A DNA stretch of 64,000 nucleotides from an uncultured Oscillospiraceae bacterium (GCA_900543395.1 UQQT01000009.1:1-64000); one strand, 5' to 3'. Numbered from the stretch's first letter, positions 26,302 to 36,203 are shown. The notes: generated from the letters alone by a model not told the origin. Numbers and translations are program-made.

Positions 26302-28119
26302 TCATTTATCCTTTTCGCCCGGATTTACGATTATTATAATATCGCTCGATTTATTCTTTGACGCGGTGAGAATATAGCGGATGTTCGAATAGAATTTACC
26401 CGTGTCGACGGCTATATAGTAGTCGCCCGCTTCGAGAGAAATTGAATCCGTCTCGGTTTTTGATGTGTTCCAGTTAGATGTAAACGACGTTATCTCTTTT
26501 TCATCCTCGCCGTAAAGGGTAATGACCCAGCCCTCGCGGTTCTCGCCCAGAGGCGTATGCGCGAACGAAAGCTTAATGTCGCTCTTTTCGTTAACCGTAA
26601 ATCTGAAAACGTCGCGGTCGAAGTCAACGCCGTTTTCGAGCATGGTTCCGTTTACGCTCGTGTCAAGAGCTATCATGTTTGCAGAGTCGAACGTGTCGTT
26701 GGGTTCTGCCTCCCACGCGCCGTCGGAGTCGGAGGTTATGAGCAGGGCGTACGTAGACGCGGAGAGATTGAGTCCGTCTGCGTCAACGCATACGTAGTAA
26801 TCGCCGGAAGACAGTCCGATAAACGGCGACTGGACGACCTGATCCGTCCACTTTGAAACGGCGGAGTATATCAGCTTCATATCGGACGAATACATTTTTA
26901 TATTCCATCCGTTTCTGTCCCTGCCCTGATCGGCGTGCAGAAAATCGAGCATAATGCTCGCACCCTCTGTAACCGTAAATTTAAACCAGTCCTTGTCGGG
27001 AGCGGAGCTTCTCGGCGTTATGTTGCCGTAAACTTCCTTGCCGAGCGTGATAATGTCGGCGGTCTCTTTTGTGTCGTTAAGCTCGCTTTCGAAATCGTTA
27101 TCCTCCGTAAATCTTACGGACATTACATATTCCGTTTCGCAGAAAATGTGCGAGTCGATTTTTATAAAATAAAACCCCGGGGTCAGTGCGATGTTTCCGC
27201 TCGAAATTATAATATCCGTAAACGACGAACGCGCGAAATAGTATTCGTTTCCGTACGAATCGTATATGTAAATTCTGTACGCGACCTGATCGATCTTCAT
27301 GTCGTTGTGTGCGAGGGCGAAGCTTATATATCCTTTTTTTGTAATTTCGAACATATAGCAGTCCGTGTCGAGTCCGTTTGACAGCTGAGCGCAGCTGCCC
27401 GTAACGCTTCTGTTGAGAGCAAGCTCGTTATATCGCGTAATTGAGGAGTTGTTTTCACATTCATACTTGTCCGACTGCGTAAAATTCATGGTAAGGTCGT
27501 AGTCGCTTACCGAAAACGATGATTCGCACAAAACGTATATTCTGTAATTTCCGGGGTAAACGCCCGTCGGAAGGCTCGTCTGCGTGTTCGAGTCGGAGGA
27601 CGTGTAAACGCTGTAAAGCTCACGGTACTGTTTTTCATCGGAATTTCCGTCGGGGCAAAACTCCTGATAAAGCGAGATACGAAGCTTGGCGGATGTCGGT
27701 TTTTTCTGATAAAAGGTGTAAGACACCGCTCCGCGTCTGCCGAGCGTGAACGAATAAATATTTTCGCCTGCCGAATTCGAGAGCGAGTCGTGTATGGTCG
27801 TACCGCTCGTGATGTTCATAAAACGCTGAATTGCGGACGGGTCGGTTCTCGGTTTTACGTCGCCTGCGGTATTGTCTGCGAACGCAGGCGAGCCGGTATT
27901 GATAACGGGACCGACGGAGTTTTCGTTCCTGCCGTCGGGTACGCTCTCGGGTTCGGCGGCGGAAGAAGATATCTGTTTTACGTCCGCAGAATTCAGAAAC
28001 GCGCCGTTATCGGAAGCTGCCGTGCTCTTTTTTGATGAAACGTTGATCCCCGACACTATGACAGCGGACAGCGTAAGCATCGCAATTAAAGAGGCGATAT
28101 GTTTTTTTATATAAAACAT
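26302..28119 (-). CDS. Secreted protein of tandem pre-peptidase C-terminal (PPC)-like domains
   Basis: A 605-residue exported protein with an N-terminal hydrophobic anchor/signal (about 8-27). After a low-complexity stretch it contains about four beta-sandwich repeats, starting near residues 105, 225, 340 and 470. Each has a variant of E-x-N-(D/S)-(T/S), a D-x-D-x-(F/Y)-x-F strand and a GDYYVxVD-type strand, as in PPC domains. No catalytic domain is attached, unlike the usual protease fusions. It probably binds carbohydrate or proteins at the cell surface. It lies 157 bases upstream of the SGNH gene on the same strand and may be co-expressed. Confidence 0.72.
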   Translation of the reverse strand: MFYIKKHIASLIAMLTLSAVIVSGINVSSKKSTAASDNGAFLNSADVKQISSSAAEPESVPDGRNENSVGPVINTGSPAFADNTAGDVKPRTDPSAIQRFMNITSGTTIHDSLSNSAGENIYSFTLGRRGAVSYTFYQKKPTSAKLRISLYQEFCPDGNSDEKQYRELYSVYTSSDSNTQTSLPTGVYPGNYRIYVLCESSFSVSDYDLTMNFTQSDKYECENNSSITRYNELALNRSVTGSCAQLSNGLDTDCYMFEITKKGYISFALAHNDMKIDQVAYRIYIYDSYGNEYYFARSSFTDIIISSGNIALTPGFYFIKIDSHIFCETEYVMSVRFTEDNDFESELNDTKETADIITLGKEVYGNITPRSSAPDKDWFKFTVTEGASIMLDFLHADQGRDRNGWNIKMYSSDMKLIYSAVSKWTDQVVQSPFIGLSSGDYYVCVDADGLNLSASTYALLITSDSDGAWEAEPNDTFDSANMIALDTSVNGTMLENGVDFDRDVFRFTVNEKSDIKLSFAHTPLGENREGWVITLYGEDEKEITSFTSNWNTSKTETDSISLEAGDYYIAVDTGKFYSNIRYILTASKNKSSDIIIIVNPGEKDK

Positions 28120-28341
28120 TTAAAATCCACCTTGCATATTACTTGATTTTATTTTATCATATAGTAAAGATACATTCAAGAACTATTTATATACAAATAT
28201 ATTAAAACGATTTGAAATAAAATTACAAATATATTTGACCTAATTCTTGCATTGGTATTGAAAAACCGTTGAAAATAGTATAAAATGTATAAACGGATTG
28301 ATTTAAAATTCTTTTTATTCAATTATTTTTGGAGGAAATGT

Positions 28342-30750
28342 ATGAATTATTCTATTTCTGCCGATAAGGCAAAAGAGCTTATCGAAAATAAGCTTTCGCA
28401 TTTTTTCGGCGTAACCCCCGATAACGCGACATACGACCACTACTACCGCAGCGTTGTAATGATTCTCAAAGAGATGATGGGTCAGGGCAGAGCGGAATTT
28501 ACCGAGAGGGGCGAAAAATCAAATTCCAAGAGGGTTTATTATCTTTCGATGGAATTTTTGATGGGACGTTCGCTTAAAAACAATCTTTACAATCTCAATC
28601 TGCTCGATACCTTTACGAAAGCTCTCAAAAGCTACGATATCAATATTGAAAAGATATTTGACTGCGAACCCGACGCGGGACTCGGCAACGGCGGACTCGG
28701 CAGACTTGCCGCGTGCTATCTCGACGGACTCGCAACGCAGTGCTATCCCGCGAGAGGATATTCCATTCTTTACGAATACGGAATATTCAAACAGAAACTT
28801 GTTGACGGCTGGCAGACGGAGCTTCCCGATTTCTGGCTTCCCGGCGGCGAGGTTTGGCTTACTCCCAGAGAGGAGAGTGCGGTCGACGTCCTTTTTGAAG
28901 GAACTGTAAGAGACACGTGGGATGAACGCTATCACCATGTCGAGCTTGAAAACTATACGGCGATAAAAGCTGTCCCGTACGATATGTTCGTAGCGGGCAA
29001 GGACGGAAAGGGTATCAGCGTATTAAGACTCTGGAGCGCTATGGCTCCCGGTCTTGATATGGCTCTGTTTAACCAGGGCGACTATATGCGTGCCATGGAG
29101 AGAAACGCTATGGCGGAGGTCATCAGCAAGGTTCTCTATCCTGCCGACAATCACCCCGAGGGCAAGAGCTTAAGATTAAGACAGCAGTATTTCCTTGTTT
29201 CCGCTTCTATTCAGGATATTATCAGACATCATTTGAGAACGTACGACACCGTTGACAATCTTCCCGATAAGGTTGCGATTCATATAAACGATACTCACCC
29301 GACGCTTGCGATTCCCGAGCTTATGAGAATACTTCTCGACGAATGCGGTTACGGCTGGGACGACGCATGGAAGATAGTTACGAACACCGTAGCGTATACG
29401 AACCATACCGTCATGAAAGAGGCTCTCGAGTGCTGGGGCGAGGATCTTGTCAAGAGACTTATCCCCAGAGTTTACGAGATTATCAAGGAGATCGACAACA
29501 GATTCAGATATTACGTATGGTGTGCTACGGGCGACGCGGATTATGTCGAGAGAACGGCGATTATTTCAAACGGAGTCGTCAGAATGGCTAACCTCTGTGT
29601 TGCTTCCTGCCACAGCGTAAACGGTGTTTCCGCGCTTCACAGTCAGATATTAAAGGATACTGTATTCAACGATTTCTACCGCCTGACTCCCGATAAATTC
29701 AAAAATGTTACAAACGGTATTGCCCACAGACGCTGGCTCTGCCAGTCAAACCCCGAACTTACTTCTTATCTTACAAAGCTTATCGGCGACGGATTCGTTC
29801 GTCATGCCGACGAGCTTGAAAAGCTTAAAAAGTACAAGGACGACGCTAAGGTTCTTTCGCAGCTTGATAGAATTAAGAGAAACAACAAAAAGCGTTTTGC
29901 CGACCATGTCAAAAAGACTATGGGAATCGAGCTTGATCCCGATTCGATTTTCGACGTTCAGGTAAAGCGTCTGCACGAGTACAAGAGACAGCATCTCAAT
30001 GCGCTCAATATCGTTGCAAAGTACCTTGAAATAAAAGAAAATCCCGGTGCAAATCATACGAAGCATACGTATATATTCGGTGCGAAAGCGGCCCCCGGAT
30101 ATTTTGTCGCAAAGAAAATAATCAGCTTTATCTGCGCTCTTGCCGACATGATAAACAACGACCCCGACGTCAATAAGTATATGAAGGTCGTTTATGTCGA
30201 GGATTACTGCGTAACGGCGGCGGAGAGACTTATGCCCGCGGCCGATATTTCCGAGCAGATTTCCCTTGCCGGAACCGAGGCGAGCGGCACGGGCAACATG
30301 AAGTTAATGATAAACGGAGCCGTAACGCTCGGAACAATGGACGGCGCGAACGTCGAAATTCACAACGCAGTGGGCGATGACAACATTATTATATTCGGTA
30401 TGAATACGAAAGAGGTAAACGAGCTTTCGCACAGCGGCTACAATCCTCATGCGTATTACGATAACAATCCCGAGCTGAGAAAGGTTATCGACTTTATAAA
30501 CAACGTCGGAATAAACGGACAGAAATTCCCCGAGATAGGTTCGACGATTCTTTATCACGACCCGTATATGGTTCTTGCGGATTTTGCCGATTACAGACTC
30601 GCTCAAAGACGTGCCGAGCAGATGTACGCTGACCGCAAGGCGTGGAATAAGATGTCTCTTATGAATATCGCAGGCGCGGGAATTTTCGCCGCCGACAGAG
30701 CGGTCAATGACTATGCGAGAGATATCTGGCATACGAAGCCGGCAAAGTAA
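28342..30750 (+). CDS. glgP: Glycogen/starch phosphorylase
   Basis: An 802-residue GT35 enzyme that releases glucose 1-phosphate from alpha-1,4-glucans. It has the glycogen phosphorylase core: GLGNGGLGRLAACYLD near residue 113, and EASGTGNMKLMINGA, in which Lys654 binds pyridoxal phosphate. Length is normal. The start was put at the ATG at 28342, with GGAGG six bases upstream; an earlier in-frame ATG at 28285 lacks a ribosome site. A GH13 hydrolase follows after 36 bases; together they degrade storage or dietary alpha-glucan. Confidence 0.95.
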   Translation: MNYSISADKAKELIENKLSHFFGVTPDNATYDHYYRSVVMILKEMMGQGRAEFTERGEKSNSKRVYYLSMEFLMGRSLKNNLYNLNLLDTFTKALKSYDINIEKIFDCEPDAGLGNGGLGRLAACYLDGLATQCYPARGYSILYEYGIFKQKLVDGWQTELPDFWLPGGEVWLTPREESAVDVLFEGTVRDTWDERYHHVELENYTAIKAVPYDMFVAGKDGKGISVLRLWSAMAPGLDMALFNQGDYMRAMERNAMAEVISKVLYPADNHPEGKSLRLRQQYFLVSASIQDIIRHHLRTYDTVDNLPDKVAIHINDTHPTLAIPELMRILLDECGYGWDDAWKIVTNTVAYTNHTVMKEALECWGEDLVKRLIPRVYEIIKEIDNRFRYYVWCATGDADYVERTAIISNGVVRMANLCVASCHSVNGVSALHSQILKDTVFNDFYRLTPDKFKNVTNGIAHRRWLCQSNPELTSYLTKLIGDGFVRHADELEKLKKYKDDAKVLSQLDRIKRNNKKRFADHVKKTMGIELDPDSIFDVQVKRLHEYKRQHLNALNIVAKYLEIKENPGANHTKHTYIFGAKAAPGYFVAKKIISFICALADMINNDPDVNKYMKVVYVEDYCVTAAERLMPAADISEQISLAGTEASGTGNMKLMINGAVTLGTMDGANVEIHNAVGDDNIIIFGMNTKEVNELSHSGYNPHAYYDNNPELRKVIDFINNVGINGQKFPEIGSTILYHDPYMVLADFADYRLAQRRAEQMYADRKAWNKMSLMNIAGAGIFAADRAVNDYARDIWHTKPAK

Positions 30751-30786
30751 TTTAATATTTTAATAAACTGTAAAGGAGGCGGGAAC

Positions 30787-32661
30787 ATGGCGTTTGTCGC
30801 ATATAATTCGAGAGATTTAAGACATAAATCCGTATTCGGAAGCTCGGCTTCGGGCGAAAAAATATGGTTTTGTGTCCTAATGCCGAGGGATATGGGCGTA
30901 TCCGCCGTGTATCTCGTCACTTCAAAGGACGGCGGGGAGAATAATTGGATTCGCCTTGACTGGAAAAGCACCGACGGAATAACCGAATGGTGGGGCGTTG
31001 AATATTCGTTCGGCGAGAGCGGACTGTTCTTCTATCATTTTGAATTTGACGCGCCGTACGGCAGGGGCAAAATATTTTTGAATTCGGCGGGGATGGGCGA
31101 GTTTTCGGATTCCGGCAGACGCTGGCAGCAGACTGTTTATTCTCCCGATTTCAAAACGCCGGATAAATTTAAGGGCGGAGTCATGTATCAGATTTTTCCC
31201 GACAGATTTTATTATTCGGGTAAATCGAAGAAAAACGTGCCCTCGGACAGAAAAATTCACAAAAGCTGGTCGGACGGCGTTAAATGGCAGTGCGGCTCGG
31301 ACGGAAAGTACAGAAACGACGACTATTTCTGCGGCGACCTTAACGGAATAAAAGAAAAGCTTGATTATTTAAAGGATATGGGCGTTACGTGCCTGTATTT
31401 GAACCCGATATTCGAGGCTCATTCGAATCACCGCTACAATACTGCGGACTATATGAAGATTGATCCGCTTTTGGGTACGAATCCCGATTTTGTTTCGCTT
31501 TGCAAAGAGGCCGAAAAACACGGCATTTCGATAATTCTCGACGGCGTTTTCAGCCACACGGGCGACGACAGTATTTATTTTAACAAGGAAAACAGATACG
31601 ATTCCGTCGGCGCGTATAATTCGCAGTCGAGCGTTTATTATCCGTGGTACACGTTCGAGCATTGGAATGATAAATATAAATCATGGTGGGGCTTTACGAC
31701 TCTGCCGGAGACGAACGAAACAGACGAGAGCTACTGCGAATTCATAACGGGCAAAAACGGCGTTGTCCGAAATTGGCTCAGGGCTGGAGCATCCGGGTTC
31801 AGACTCGACGTTGCGGACGAGCTTCCCGATTCATTTATAGAAAAAATCCGTTCCGCTCTTAAAGCAGAAAAACCGGACGCGCTTTTGATAGGAGAGGTCT
31901 GGGAGGACGCGAGCAATAAATTTTCCATGGGTACACGGCGCAGATATCTTGCGGGGAACGAACTCGATTCCGTTATGAATTACCCGTTCAGGGACGCGGT
32001 TATTTCGTTTATGCTTGATTCGATTGCCGAGAATTTTAATGAGAAAATTCTGACCGTCGTTGAAAATTATCCTCCGCAGACGCTCGACGTTTTGATGAAT
32101 TCGCTCGGAACCCATGACACGGAGCGCATATTTTCGGTTCTCGGCGGAATAAATGCCGAAAACAGGGACAGGGAGTGGCAGTCGACAGCATGCCTTGACG
32201 AAAAGCAGAGGGAATCCGCGCTGCGTAAGCTTAAATGCGCCGCCGTTCTGCAGTTTACATTGCCCGGAATTCCGTGCGTTTATTACGGAGATGAAATTCC
32301 GCTTGAAGGCTGTAAAGACCCTTTCAACAGATCGGCTTTTAAATGGAAAAAAAATAAACTATTATATAATACATATAAGAAGCTTGCAGAAATCCGCAGA
32401 GAGCATGAAAGTCTCGCCCGCGGAAAATTCGTAAGCATTTCGGCAATGCTCGGGTGCGTCGCATACGCAAGAGAGTGTGAAAACGATTCGGTTATGGTTA
32501 TATGCAACATGAATCCGCACGACATAAATTATTATCTTCCGCCTGAGAGACAGTCATATACGGGACTTTCGGGAGCCGAAATTATCAATAATTCGGTCGC
32601 CGTCCGTGCGGAATCTGCCGTGATTCTTTCCCGTAAAAGCGGAAACGGTAAAAAAACGTAA
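30787..32661 (+). CDS. GH13 alpha-amylase/neopullulanase-like glycoside hydrolase
   Basis: A 624-residue intracellular (no signal peptide) GH13 enzyme. Residues about 1-120 form an N-terminal beta-sandwich like CBM34 of neopullulanases and cyclomaltodextrinases. The catalytic barrel has nucleophile Asp341 (GFRLDVADE), acid/base Glu370 (IGEVWED) and Asp444 (GTHDTER). A C-terminal beta domain ends the protein. AAAGGAGG precedes the ATG. The N-terminal domain and absence of export suggest hydrolysis of imported maltodextrins or branched limit dextrins, complementing the adjacent phosphorylase. Confidence 0.9.
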   Translation: MAFVAYNSRDLRHKSVFGSSASGEKIWFCVLMPRDMGVSAVYLVTSKDGGENNWIRLDWKSTDGITEWWGVEYSFGESGLFFYHFEFDAPYGRGKIFLNSAGMGEFSDSGRRWQQTVYSPDFKTPDKFKGGVMYQIFPDRFYYSGKSKKNVPSDRKIHKSWSDGVKWQCGSDGKYRNDDYFCGDLNGIKEKLDYLKDMGVTCLYLNPIFEAHSNHRYNTADYMKIDPLLGTNPDFVSLCKEAEKHGISIILDGVFSHTGDDSIYFNKENRYDSVGAYNSQSSVYYPWYTFEHWNDKYKSWWGFTTLPETNETDESYCEFITGKNGVVRNWLRAGASGFRLDVADELPDSFIEKIRSALKAEKPDALLIGEVWEDASNKFSMGTRRRYLAGNELDSVMNYPFRDAVISFMLDSIAENFNEKILTVVENYPPQTLDVLMNSLGTHDTERIFSVLGGINAENRDREWQSTACLDEKQRESALRKLKCAAVLQFTLPGIPCVYYGDEIPLEGCKDPFNRSAFKWKKNKLLYNTYKKLAEIRREHESLARGKFVSISAMLGCVAYARECENDSVMVICNMNPHDINYYLPPERQSYTGLSGAEIINNSVAVRAESAVILSRKSGNGKKT

Positions 32662-32678
32662 AAATTTTTTAAAAGCCC

Positions 32679-32707
32679 TTGACCTTGCAGTTGAAATATG
32701 GTATAGT
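32679..32707 (+). promoter_or_regulatory. Promoter of the rpmG-secE-nusG cluster
   Basis: TTGACC at 32679-32684 and TATAGT at 32702-32707, 17 bases apart. It starts a roughly 100-base leader ahead of rpmG. Confidence 0.75.
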
Positions 32708-32718
32708 ATTCATACCTC

Positions 32719-32773
32719 TTTGAGGGTTTATTTTTTATGCGCTTTTTTGCGTACATATATCTTTACCCTCAAA
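32719..32773 (+). other. Structured 5' leader of rpmG
   Basis: TTTGAGGGT at 32719-32727 pairs perfectly with ACCCTCAAA at 32765-32773, enclosing a T-rich loop with a small GCGC/GCGT hairpin. It lies within the rpmG leader just before the ribosome site. It may be a regulatory or stability element; no known ribosomal leader family was recognised. Confidence 0.45.
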
Positions 32774-32811
32774 TTATAAGAGGGAGGCTAACATTAATTG
32801 GAGGTGCCGTT

Positions 32812-32961
32812 ATGAGAGTTAAGATCACTCTTGCATGCACGGAGTGCAAGCAGCGCAATTACAACACGATGAAGAACAAGAAGAATTCACCCGACAGATT
32901 AGAGATGAACAAATACTGCAGATTCTGCAGAAAGCATACTCTTCACAGAGAAAGCAAGTAA
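32812..32961 (+). CDS. rpmG: 50S ribosomal protein L33
   Basis: A 49-residue L33. It has the zinc-ribbon form, with CTEC near residue 9 and CRFC near residue 36, so it is the C+ paralogue type. The start at 32812 has GGAGGT upstream; longer in-frame readings run through the leader. It sits first in the rpmG-secE-nusG-rplKAJL order typical of Firmicutes. Confidence 0.95.
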   Translation: MRVKITLACTECKQRNYNTMKNKKNSPDRLEMNKYCRFCRKHTLHRESK

Positions 32962-33006
32962 ACGTTCGCTCACTATCGAACCAACTTATGAAAGGATGGG
33001 TTCTTA

Positions 33007-33420
33007 ATGGCAGATGAAAACAAAAAGGCTCAGAAAAAGGCCGAAAAAGAACTTGAAAAGGCTAAGAAAGAACGCATAAAGCAGTCCAAGCCTAAAAAAG
33101 AGGGCAACGTTTTCACGCGTATGTGGGCGGCTATAAAGAAATTCTTTAAGGGCTTTACGGGTACCTGCAAAAAGGTTATCTGGCCCGACAGAAAGACCGT
33201 TCTTAAAAACTCGGCGATCGTTTTCGTATGTATTGCCGTTCTTGCGGTTATTATCGGTTTGCTTGACTGGGGACTGATGGGTTCCGTACGTCTTGCCGAA
33301 AAAGGCATTGAGAATGCTAAGACTTCTCACAGCGAGGAAGCGTCAACGAATGCCGATTCGGCTAACTCGATTACCGTCGATACCAGCGGAGAAAAAACCT
33401 CGCAGGCAGACGCAGGTTAA
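33007..33420 (+). CDS. secE: Preprotein translocase subunit SecE
   Basis: A 137-residue SecE, longer than the 60-70 residues usual in Firmicutes. Residues 1-38 are a Lys/Glu-rich charged extension; the conserved amphipathic helix with KKVIWPDRKTVLK is near 58-70, followed by one membrane span (about 74-96). A Ser/Thr/Ala-rich tail of about 35 residues comes after. It stabilises SecY in the translocon. Its position before nusG is conserved. Confidence 0.93.
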   Translation: MADENKKAQKKAEKELEKAKKERIKQSKPKKEGNVFTRMWAAIKKFFKGFTGTCKKVIWPDRKTVLKNSAIVFVCIAVLAVIIGLLDWGLMGSVRLAEKGIENAKTSHSEEASTNADSANSITVDTSGEKTSQADAG

Positions 33421-33459
33421 CAGTTTTTAATTTTAATTGCATGATACGGAGGATATACA

Positions 33460-34068
33460 ATGTCGGATGACGTAAAATGGTTTGTGGTGCACACTTATTC
33501 CGGATATGAGAATAAGGTTGCTACCGATATCGAAAAAGTAGTTGAAAACCGTAAAATGCAGGATGAGGTCCTTGAAGTAAAGATTCCCACCGAGACCGTT
33601 GTTGAAAAGGTAACAAAAACCCGCAAGGTCAAAAATGAGGACGGATTCGAAGTCGAGGAACCGTATACCGAGGACAGGGAAGTCGTACGCAAGCTTTACC
33701 CGAGCTATGTATTTGTTAAGGTAAGCGTTTACTATGACACTAAGTCCGGCGAGCTTAAAATGACGGACGAGACATGGTATCTTATCCGTAATACGAGAGG
33801 CGTTACGGGCTTCGTAGGCCCCGAGGGCAAACCCACGCCCCTTACCGAGAAGGAAGTTTACTCTATGGGCGTTGAGAAACGCACGGTTGAAGTTAATTTC
33901 AGCGTCGGCGATCTCGTTTCGGTTATCGGCGGTCCTTTCGACAGCTTCCAGGGTACTGTCGATAAGATTGACGTTGACAATGATCTTGTCCGCGTCATAA
34001 TTTCAATGATGGGACGTGAAACTCCTATCGAATTAGGTCTTGATCAGGTTGAACCCGCTCTTGACTGA
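33460..34068 (+). CDS. nusG: Transcription elongation/termination factor NusG
   Basis: A 202-residue NusG. The NGN domain begins WFVVHTYSGYENKV and includes RNTRGVTGFVG. An insertion of roughly 20 acidic residues (near 50-75, KNEDGFEVEEPY) makes it longer than typical. The C-terminal KOW domain has VIGGPFDSFQGTVDKID. It binds RNA polymerase and Rho or ribosomes. GGAGG precedes the ATG. Confidence 0.95.
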   Translation: MSDDVKWFVVHTYSGYENKVATDIEKVVENRKMQDEVLEVKIPTETVVEKVTKTRKVKNEDGFEVEEPYTEDREVVRKLYPSYVFVKVSVYYDTKSGELKMTDETWYLIRNTRGVTGFVGPEGKPTPLTEKEVYSMGVEKRTVEVNFSVGDLVSVIGGPFDSFQGTVDKIDVDNDLVRVIISMMGRETPIELGLDQVEPALD

Positions 34069-34130
34069 TAATTCACTTATTAATTAATGGTAATTCGCGG
34101 TATTTTCCGCTTGTTACAGGGCTTAGGCTC

Positions 34131-34169
34131 TGTGGGAGGGTCGGCTTTTACCGATCCGCCACTACCACA
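34131..34169 (+). promoter_or_regulatory. GTGGGAGG-type stem before rplK (probable L1-binding site)
   Basis: TGTGG (34131-34135) pairs with CCACA (34165-34169), and GGTCGG (34139-34144) pairs with CCGATCC inside, leaving a conserved GGGAGG on one side. A similar element precedes rplA. By analogy to mRNA sites that mimic the L1-binding region of 23S rRNA, this is probably the L1 autoregulation site of rplKA. Confidence 0.55.
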
Positions 34170-34189
34170 TTTTTTTTGGAGGTGCAGAC

Positions 34190-34615
34190 ATGGCACAGAA
34201 AGTAACAGGCTATATTAAGCTTCAGATTCCTGCCGGTAAAGCAACACCGGCTCCCCCCGTAGGTCCCGCTTTAGGACAGCACGGCGTTAACATTATGGCG
34301 TTCACCAAGGAATTCAATGAGCGTACAAAGAATGATATCGGACTCATCATTCCCGTAATCATCACGGTTTATGCAGACCGTACATTCTCTTTTGTAACAA
34401 AGACTCCGCCCGCAGCGGTTCTTATTAAGAAGGCTTGCGGTATTGAGAGCGGCTCAGGCGTCCCCAACAAGACTAAAGTCGCAACTATCACCTCGGAGCA
34501 GATCAGAAAGATCGCAGAAACCAAGATGCCCGACCTTAACGCGGCAAGTATCGAGACTGCTATGAGCATGATCGCCGGTACGGCTCGCAGCATGGGCGTT
34601 GTCGTTGCTGATTGA
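34190..34615 (+). CDS. rplK: 50S ribosomal protein L11
   Basis: A 141-residue L11 of normal length, with the N-terminal [27 protein letters not shown] and the C-terminal rRNA-binding domain ending in [10 protein letters not shown]. It forms the GTPase-associated centre with 23S rRNA and the L10/L12 stalk. GGAGGTG precedes the start. Confidence 0.98.
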   Translation: MAQKVTGYIKLQIPAGKATPAPPVGPALGQHGVNIMAFTKEFNERTKNDIGLIIPVIITVYADRTFSFVTKTPPAAVLIKKACGIESGSGVPNKTKVATITSEQIRKIAETKMPDLNAASIETAMSMIAGTARSMGVVVAD

Positions 34616-34623
34616 TGCTCCCG

Positions 34624-34650
34624 TGTGGGAGGACAAATCCGATTAACCAC
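34624..34650 (+). promoter_or_regulatory. Second GTGGGAGG stem before rplA
   Basis: GTGG (34625-34628) pairs with CCAC (34647-34650), and GGA with TCC inside, again displaying GGGAGG. It is a short version of the element before rplK, located just upstream of the rplA ribosome site, fitting translational control by L1. Confidence 0.5.
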
Positions 34651-34669
34651 TTATGGGAGGTAAATAATT

Positions 34670-35374
34670 ATGAAACACGGTAAAAAATACGTTGAGAGCG
34701 TTAAGCTCATAGACAAAGCAAAACTTTATGAATCCACCGAGGCTATTGAACTCGCTGTTAAAACCGCAACTGCTAAATTTGACGAGACCGTCGAGGTTCA
34801 CGTTCGTCTGGGCGTTGACTCACGTCACGCAGATCAGCAGGTCAGAGGCGCAGTCGTTCTTCCGAACGGAACCGGTAAAAAGGTTCGCGTAGCCGTATTC
34901 GCTAAGGGCGCAGAGGCTGACGCAGCTGTTGCCGCAGGCGCAGAGGTTGTCGGTGCCGAGGATCTCGTTGCGAGAGTTCAGAACGAGGGCTTTATGGATT
35001 TCGACGTCGCTATTGCGGCTCCCAACATGATGGGTCTTGTAGGTCGTTTAGGTAAGGTGCTCGGTCCCCGCGGACTTATGCCCTCGCCCAAAGCAGGAAC
35101 CGTAACCCCCGATGTTGCTAAGGCTGTTAACGACGCTAAGGCAGGTAAGATCGAGTATCGTCTCGATAAGACCAACATCATTCACTGCCCCATCGGCAAG
35201 GCTTCGTTCGGCGCAGAGAAGCTCAATGAGAACTACAACACTCTCATGGATGCTATTCTCAAGGCTAAGCCCGCCGCAGCAAAGGGTCAGTATATCCGTT
35301 CCTGTGTTCTGGCTACCACTATGGGCCCCGGAATCAGAATCAACCCCAACAAGGTTATTGCCGCTGCCGAATAA
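34670..35374 (+). CDS. rplA: 50S ribosomal protein L1
   Basis: A 234-residue L1 of normal length, starting [15 protein letters not shown] and containing [18 protein letters not shown] near residue 125. It forms the L1 stalk that moves deacylated tRNA from the E site, and usually represses its own operon. The two preceding stem elements are its likely mRNA targets. Confidence 0.98.
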   Translation: MKHGKKYVESVKLIDKAKLYESTEAIELAVKTATAKFDETVEVHVRLGVDSRHADQQVRGAVVLPNGTGKKVRVAVFAKGAEADAAVAAGAEVVGAEDLVARVQNEGFMDFDVAIAAPNMMGLVGRLGKVLGPRGLMPSPKAGTVTPDVAKAVNDAKAGKIEYRLDKTNIIHCPIGKASFGAEKLNENYNTLMDAILKAKPAAAKGQYIRSCVLATTMGPGIRINPNKVIAAAE

Positions 35375-35389
35375 TCGGTATTTAACCTA

Positions 35390-35418
35390 TTGACAAGTAT
35401 CATTTTATATGATATAAT
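35390..35418 (+). promoter_or_regulatory. Promoter of rplJL
   Basis: TTGACA at 35390-35395 and TATAAT at 35413-35418, spacer 17; a full consensus sigma-A promoter between rplA and the L10 leader. Confidence 0.88.
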
Positions 35419-35424
35419 GATTAA

Positions 35425-35575
35425 GCTGTTCTAAAGACAGTAGGTGCGTTTATTCGCATAAGTTTTATCGCCTACCGAGGAATGGATACATTATTCAGTG
35501 AATTTGTATGCCTTTCTGCGGTGACGCAGAGAGGCTTTTCATTTATAACCTGAACAGCACATTTACTTATTAGGG
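35425..35575 (+). ncRNA. Ribosomal protein L10 leader RNA
   Basis: The 170-base gap between the rplJ promoter and gene has the features of the L10 leader: CTGTTC (35427-35432) complementary to GAACAG near 35551-35556, closing the structure, and internal stems. A hairpin with arms 35510-35520 and 35525-35535, one mismatch, is followed by TTTTC and can act as an attenuator. L10(L12)4 binding to such leaders sets rplJL expression. Confidence 0.72.
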
Positions 35576-35587
35576 CAGGTGAAATCA

Positions 35588-36148
35588 ATGGCAAGCGCAA
35601 GCATTTTAGAGGCAAAGAAACAGCAGGTAGCCGCTATCAGCGAGAGACTTAACGGTGCAGTTGCAGGCGTTATCGTTGACTATAAGGGCACTTCTGTTGC
35701 TGATGATACCGCGCTTCGCGCAGAGCTGAGAAAAGCAGGCGTTGACTACTCCGTAGTTAAGAATACTCTTCTCAACATCGCTATCAAGGGTACCGAGCTT
35801 GAGGAGCTTTCAGGAGTTCTTGAGGGCACTACGGCTCTTGCTACCAGCGCAGAGGATCACGTTGCTTCGGCTCGTATTCTTTCAGAGTTTGCAGACAAGC
35901 ATGATAATTTCTCTATCAAGGGCGGATTCCTTGACGGAAAAGTAATCTCGCTTGAGACTATCAACGGTCTTGCAAAGCTTCCCTCCAAGGAAGTTCTTCT
36001 TGCTACCGTTGCATGCGCATTCCAGGCTCCCATGGCTTCGTTCGCAAGAGCGATCAAGGCAGTTGCGGAGAAGGACGGCGAAGCTGAATCGGCAGACGCT
36101 CCCGCAGAGGAGGCGGCTCCCGCTGAGGAAGCACCCGCGGCAGAATAA
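35588..36148 (+). CDS. rplJ: 50S ribosomal protein L10
   Basis: A 186-residue L10. The conserved N-terminal rRNA-binding domain includes VIVDYKGTSVADDTALRAELRKAGV and VVKNTLL. The C-terminal helix binding L12 dimers is followed by a Glu/Ala/Pro-rich tail (residues about 165-186). The ATG at 35588 was chosen over a GTG three codons upstream that overlaps the ribosome site. Confidence 0.97.
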   Translation: MASASILEAKKQQVAAISERLNGAVAGVIVDYKGTSVADDTALRAELRKAGVDYSVVKNTLLNIAIKGTELEELSGVLEGTTALATSAEDHVASARILSEFADKHDNFSIKGGFLDGKVISLETINGLAKLPSKEVLLATVACAFQAPMASFARAIKAVAEKDGEAESADAPAEEAAPAEEAPAAE

Positions 36149-36203
36149 TTTTGCCGATTATTTAATTTAGAATTTTAACTTTATAATTTGGAGGTTCATT
36201 AAC

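Noticed and set aside
26935..27381. Open frame of 148 codons antisense to the PPC-domain gene
   Set aside because: Shadow of the repeat-rich secreted protein; no independent evidence.
28120..28341. A distinct gene start at 28285 upstream of glycogen phosphorylase
   Set aside because: The extra 19 residues lack family conservation and a ribosome site, while GGAGG stands ideally before the ATG at 28342.
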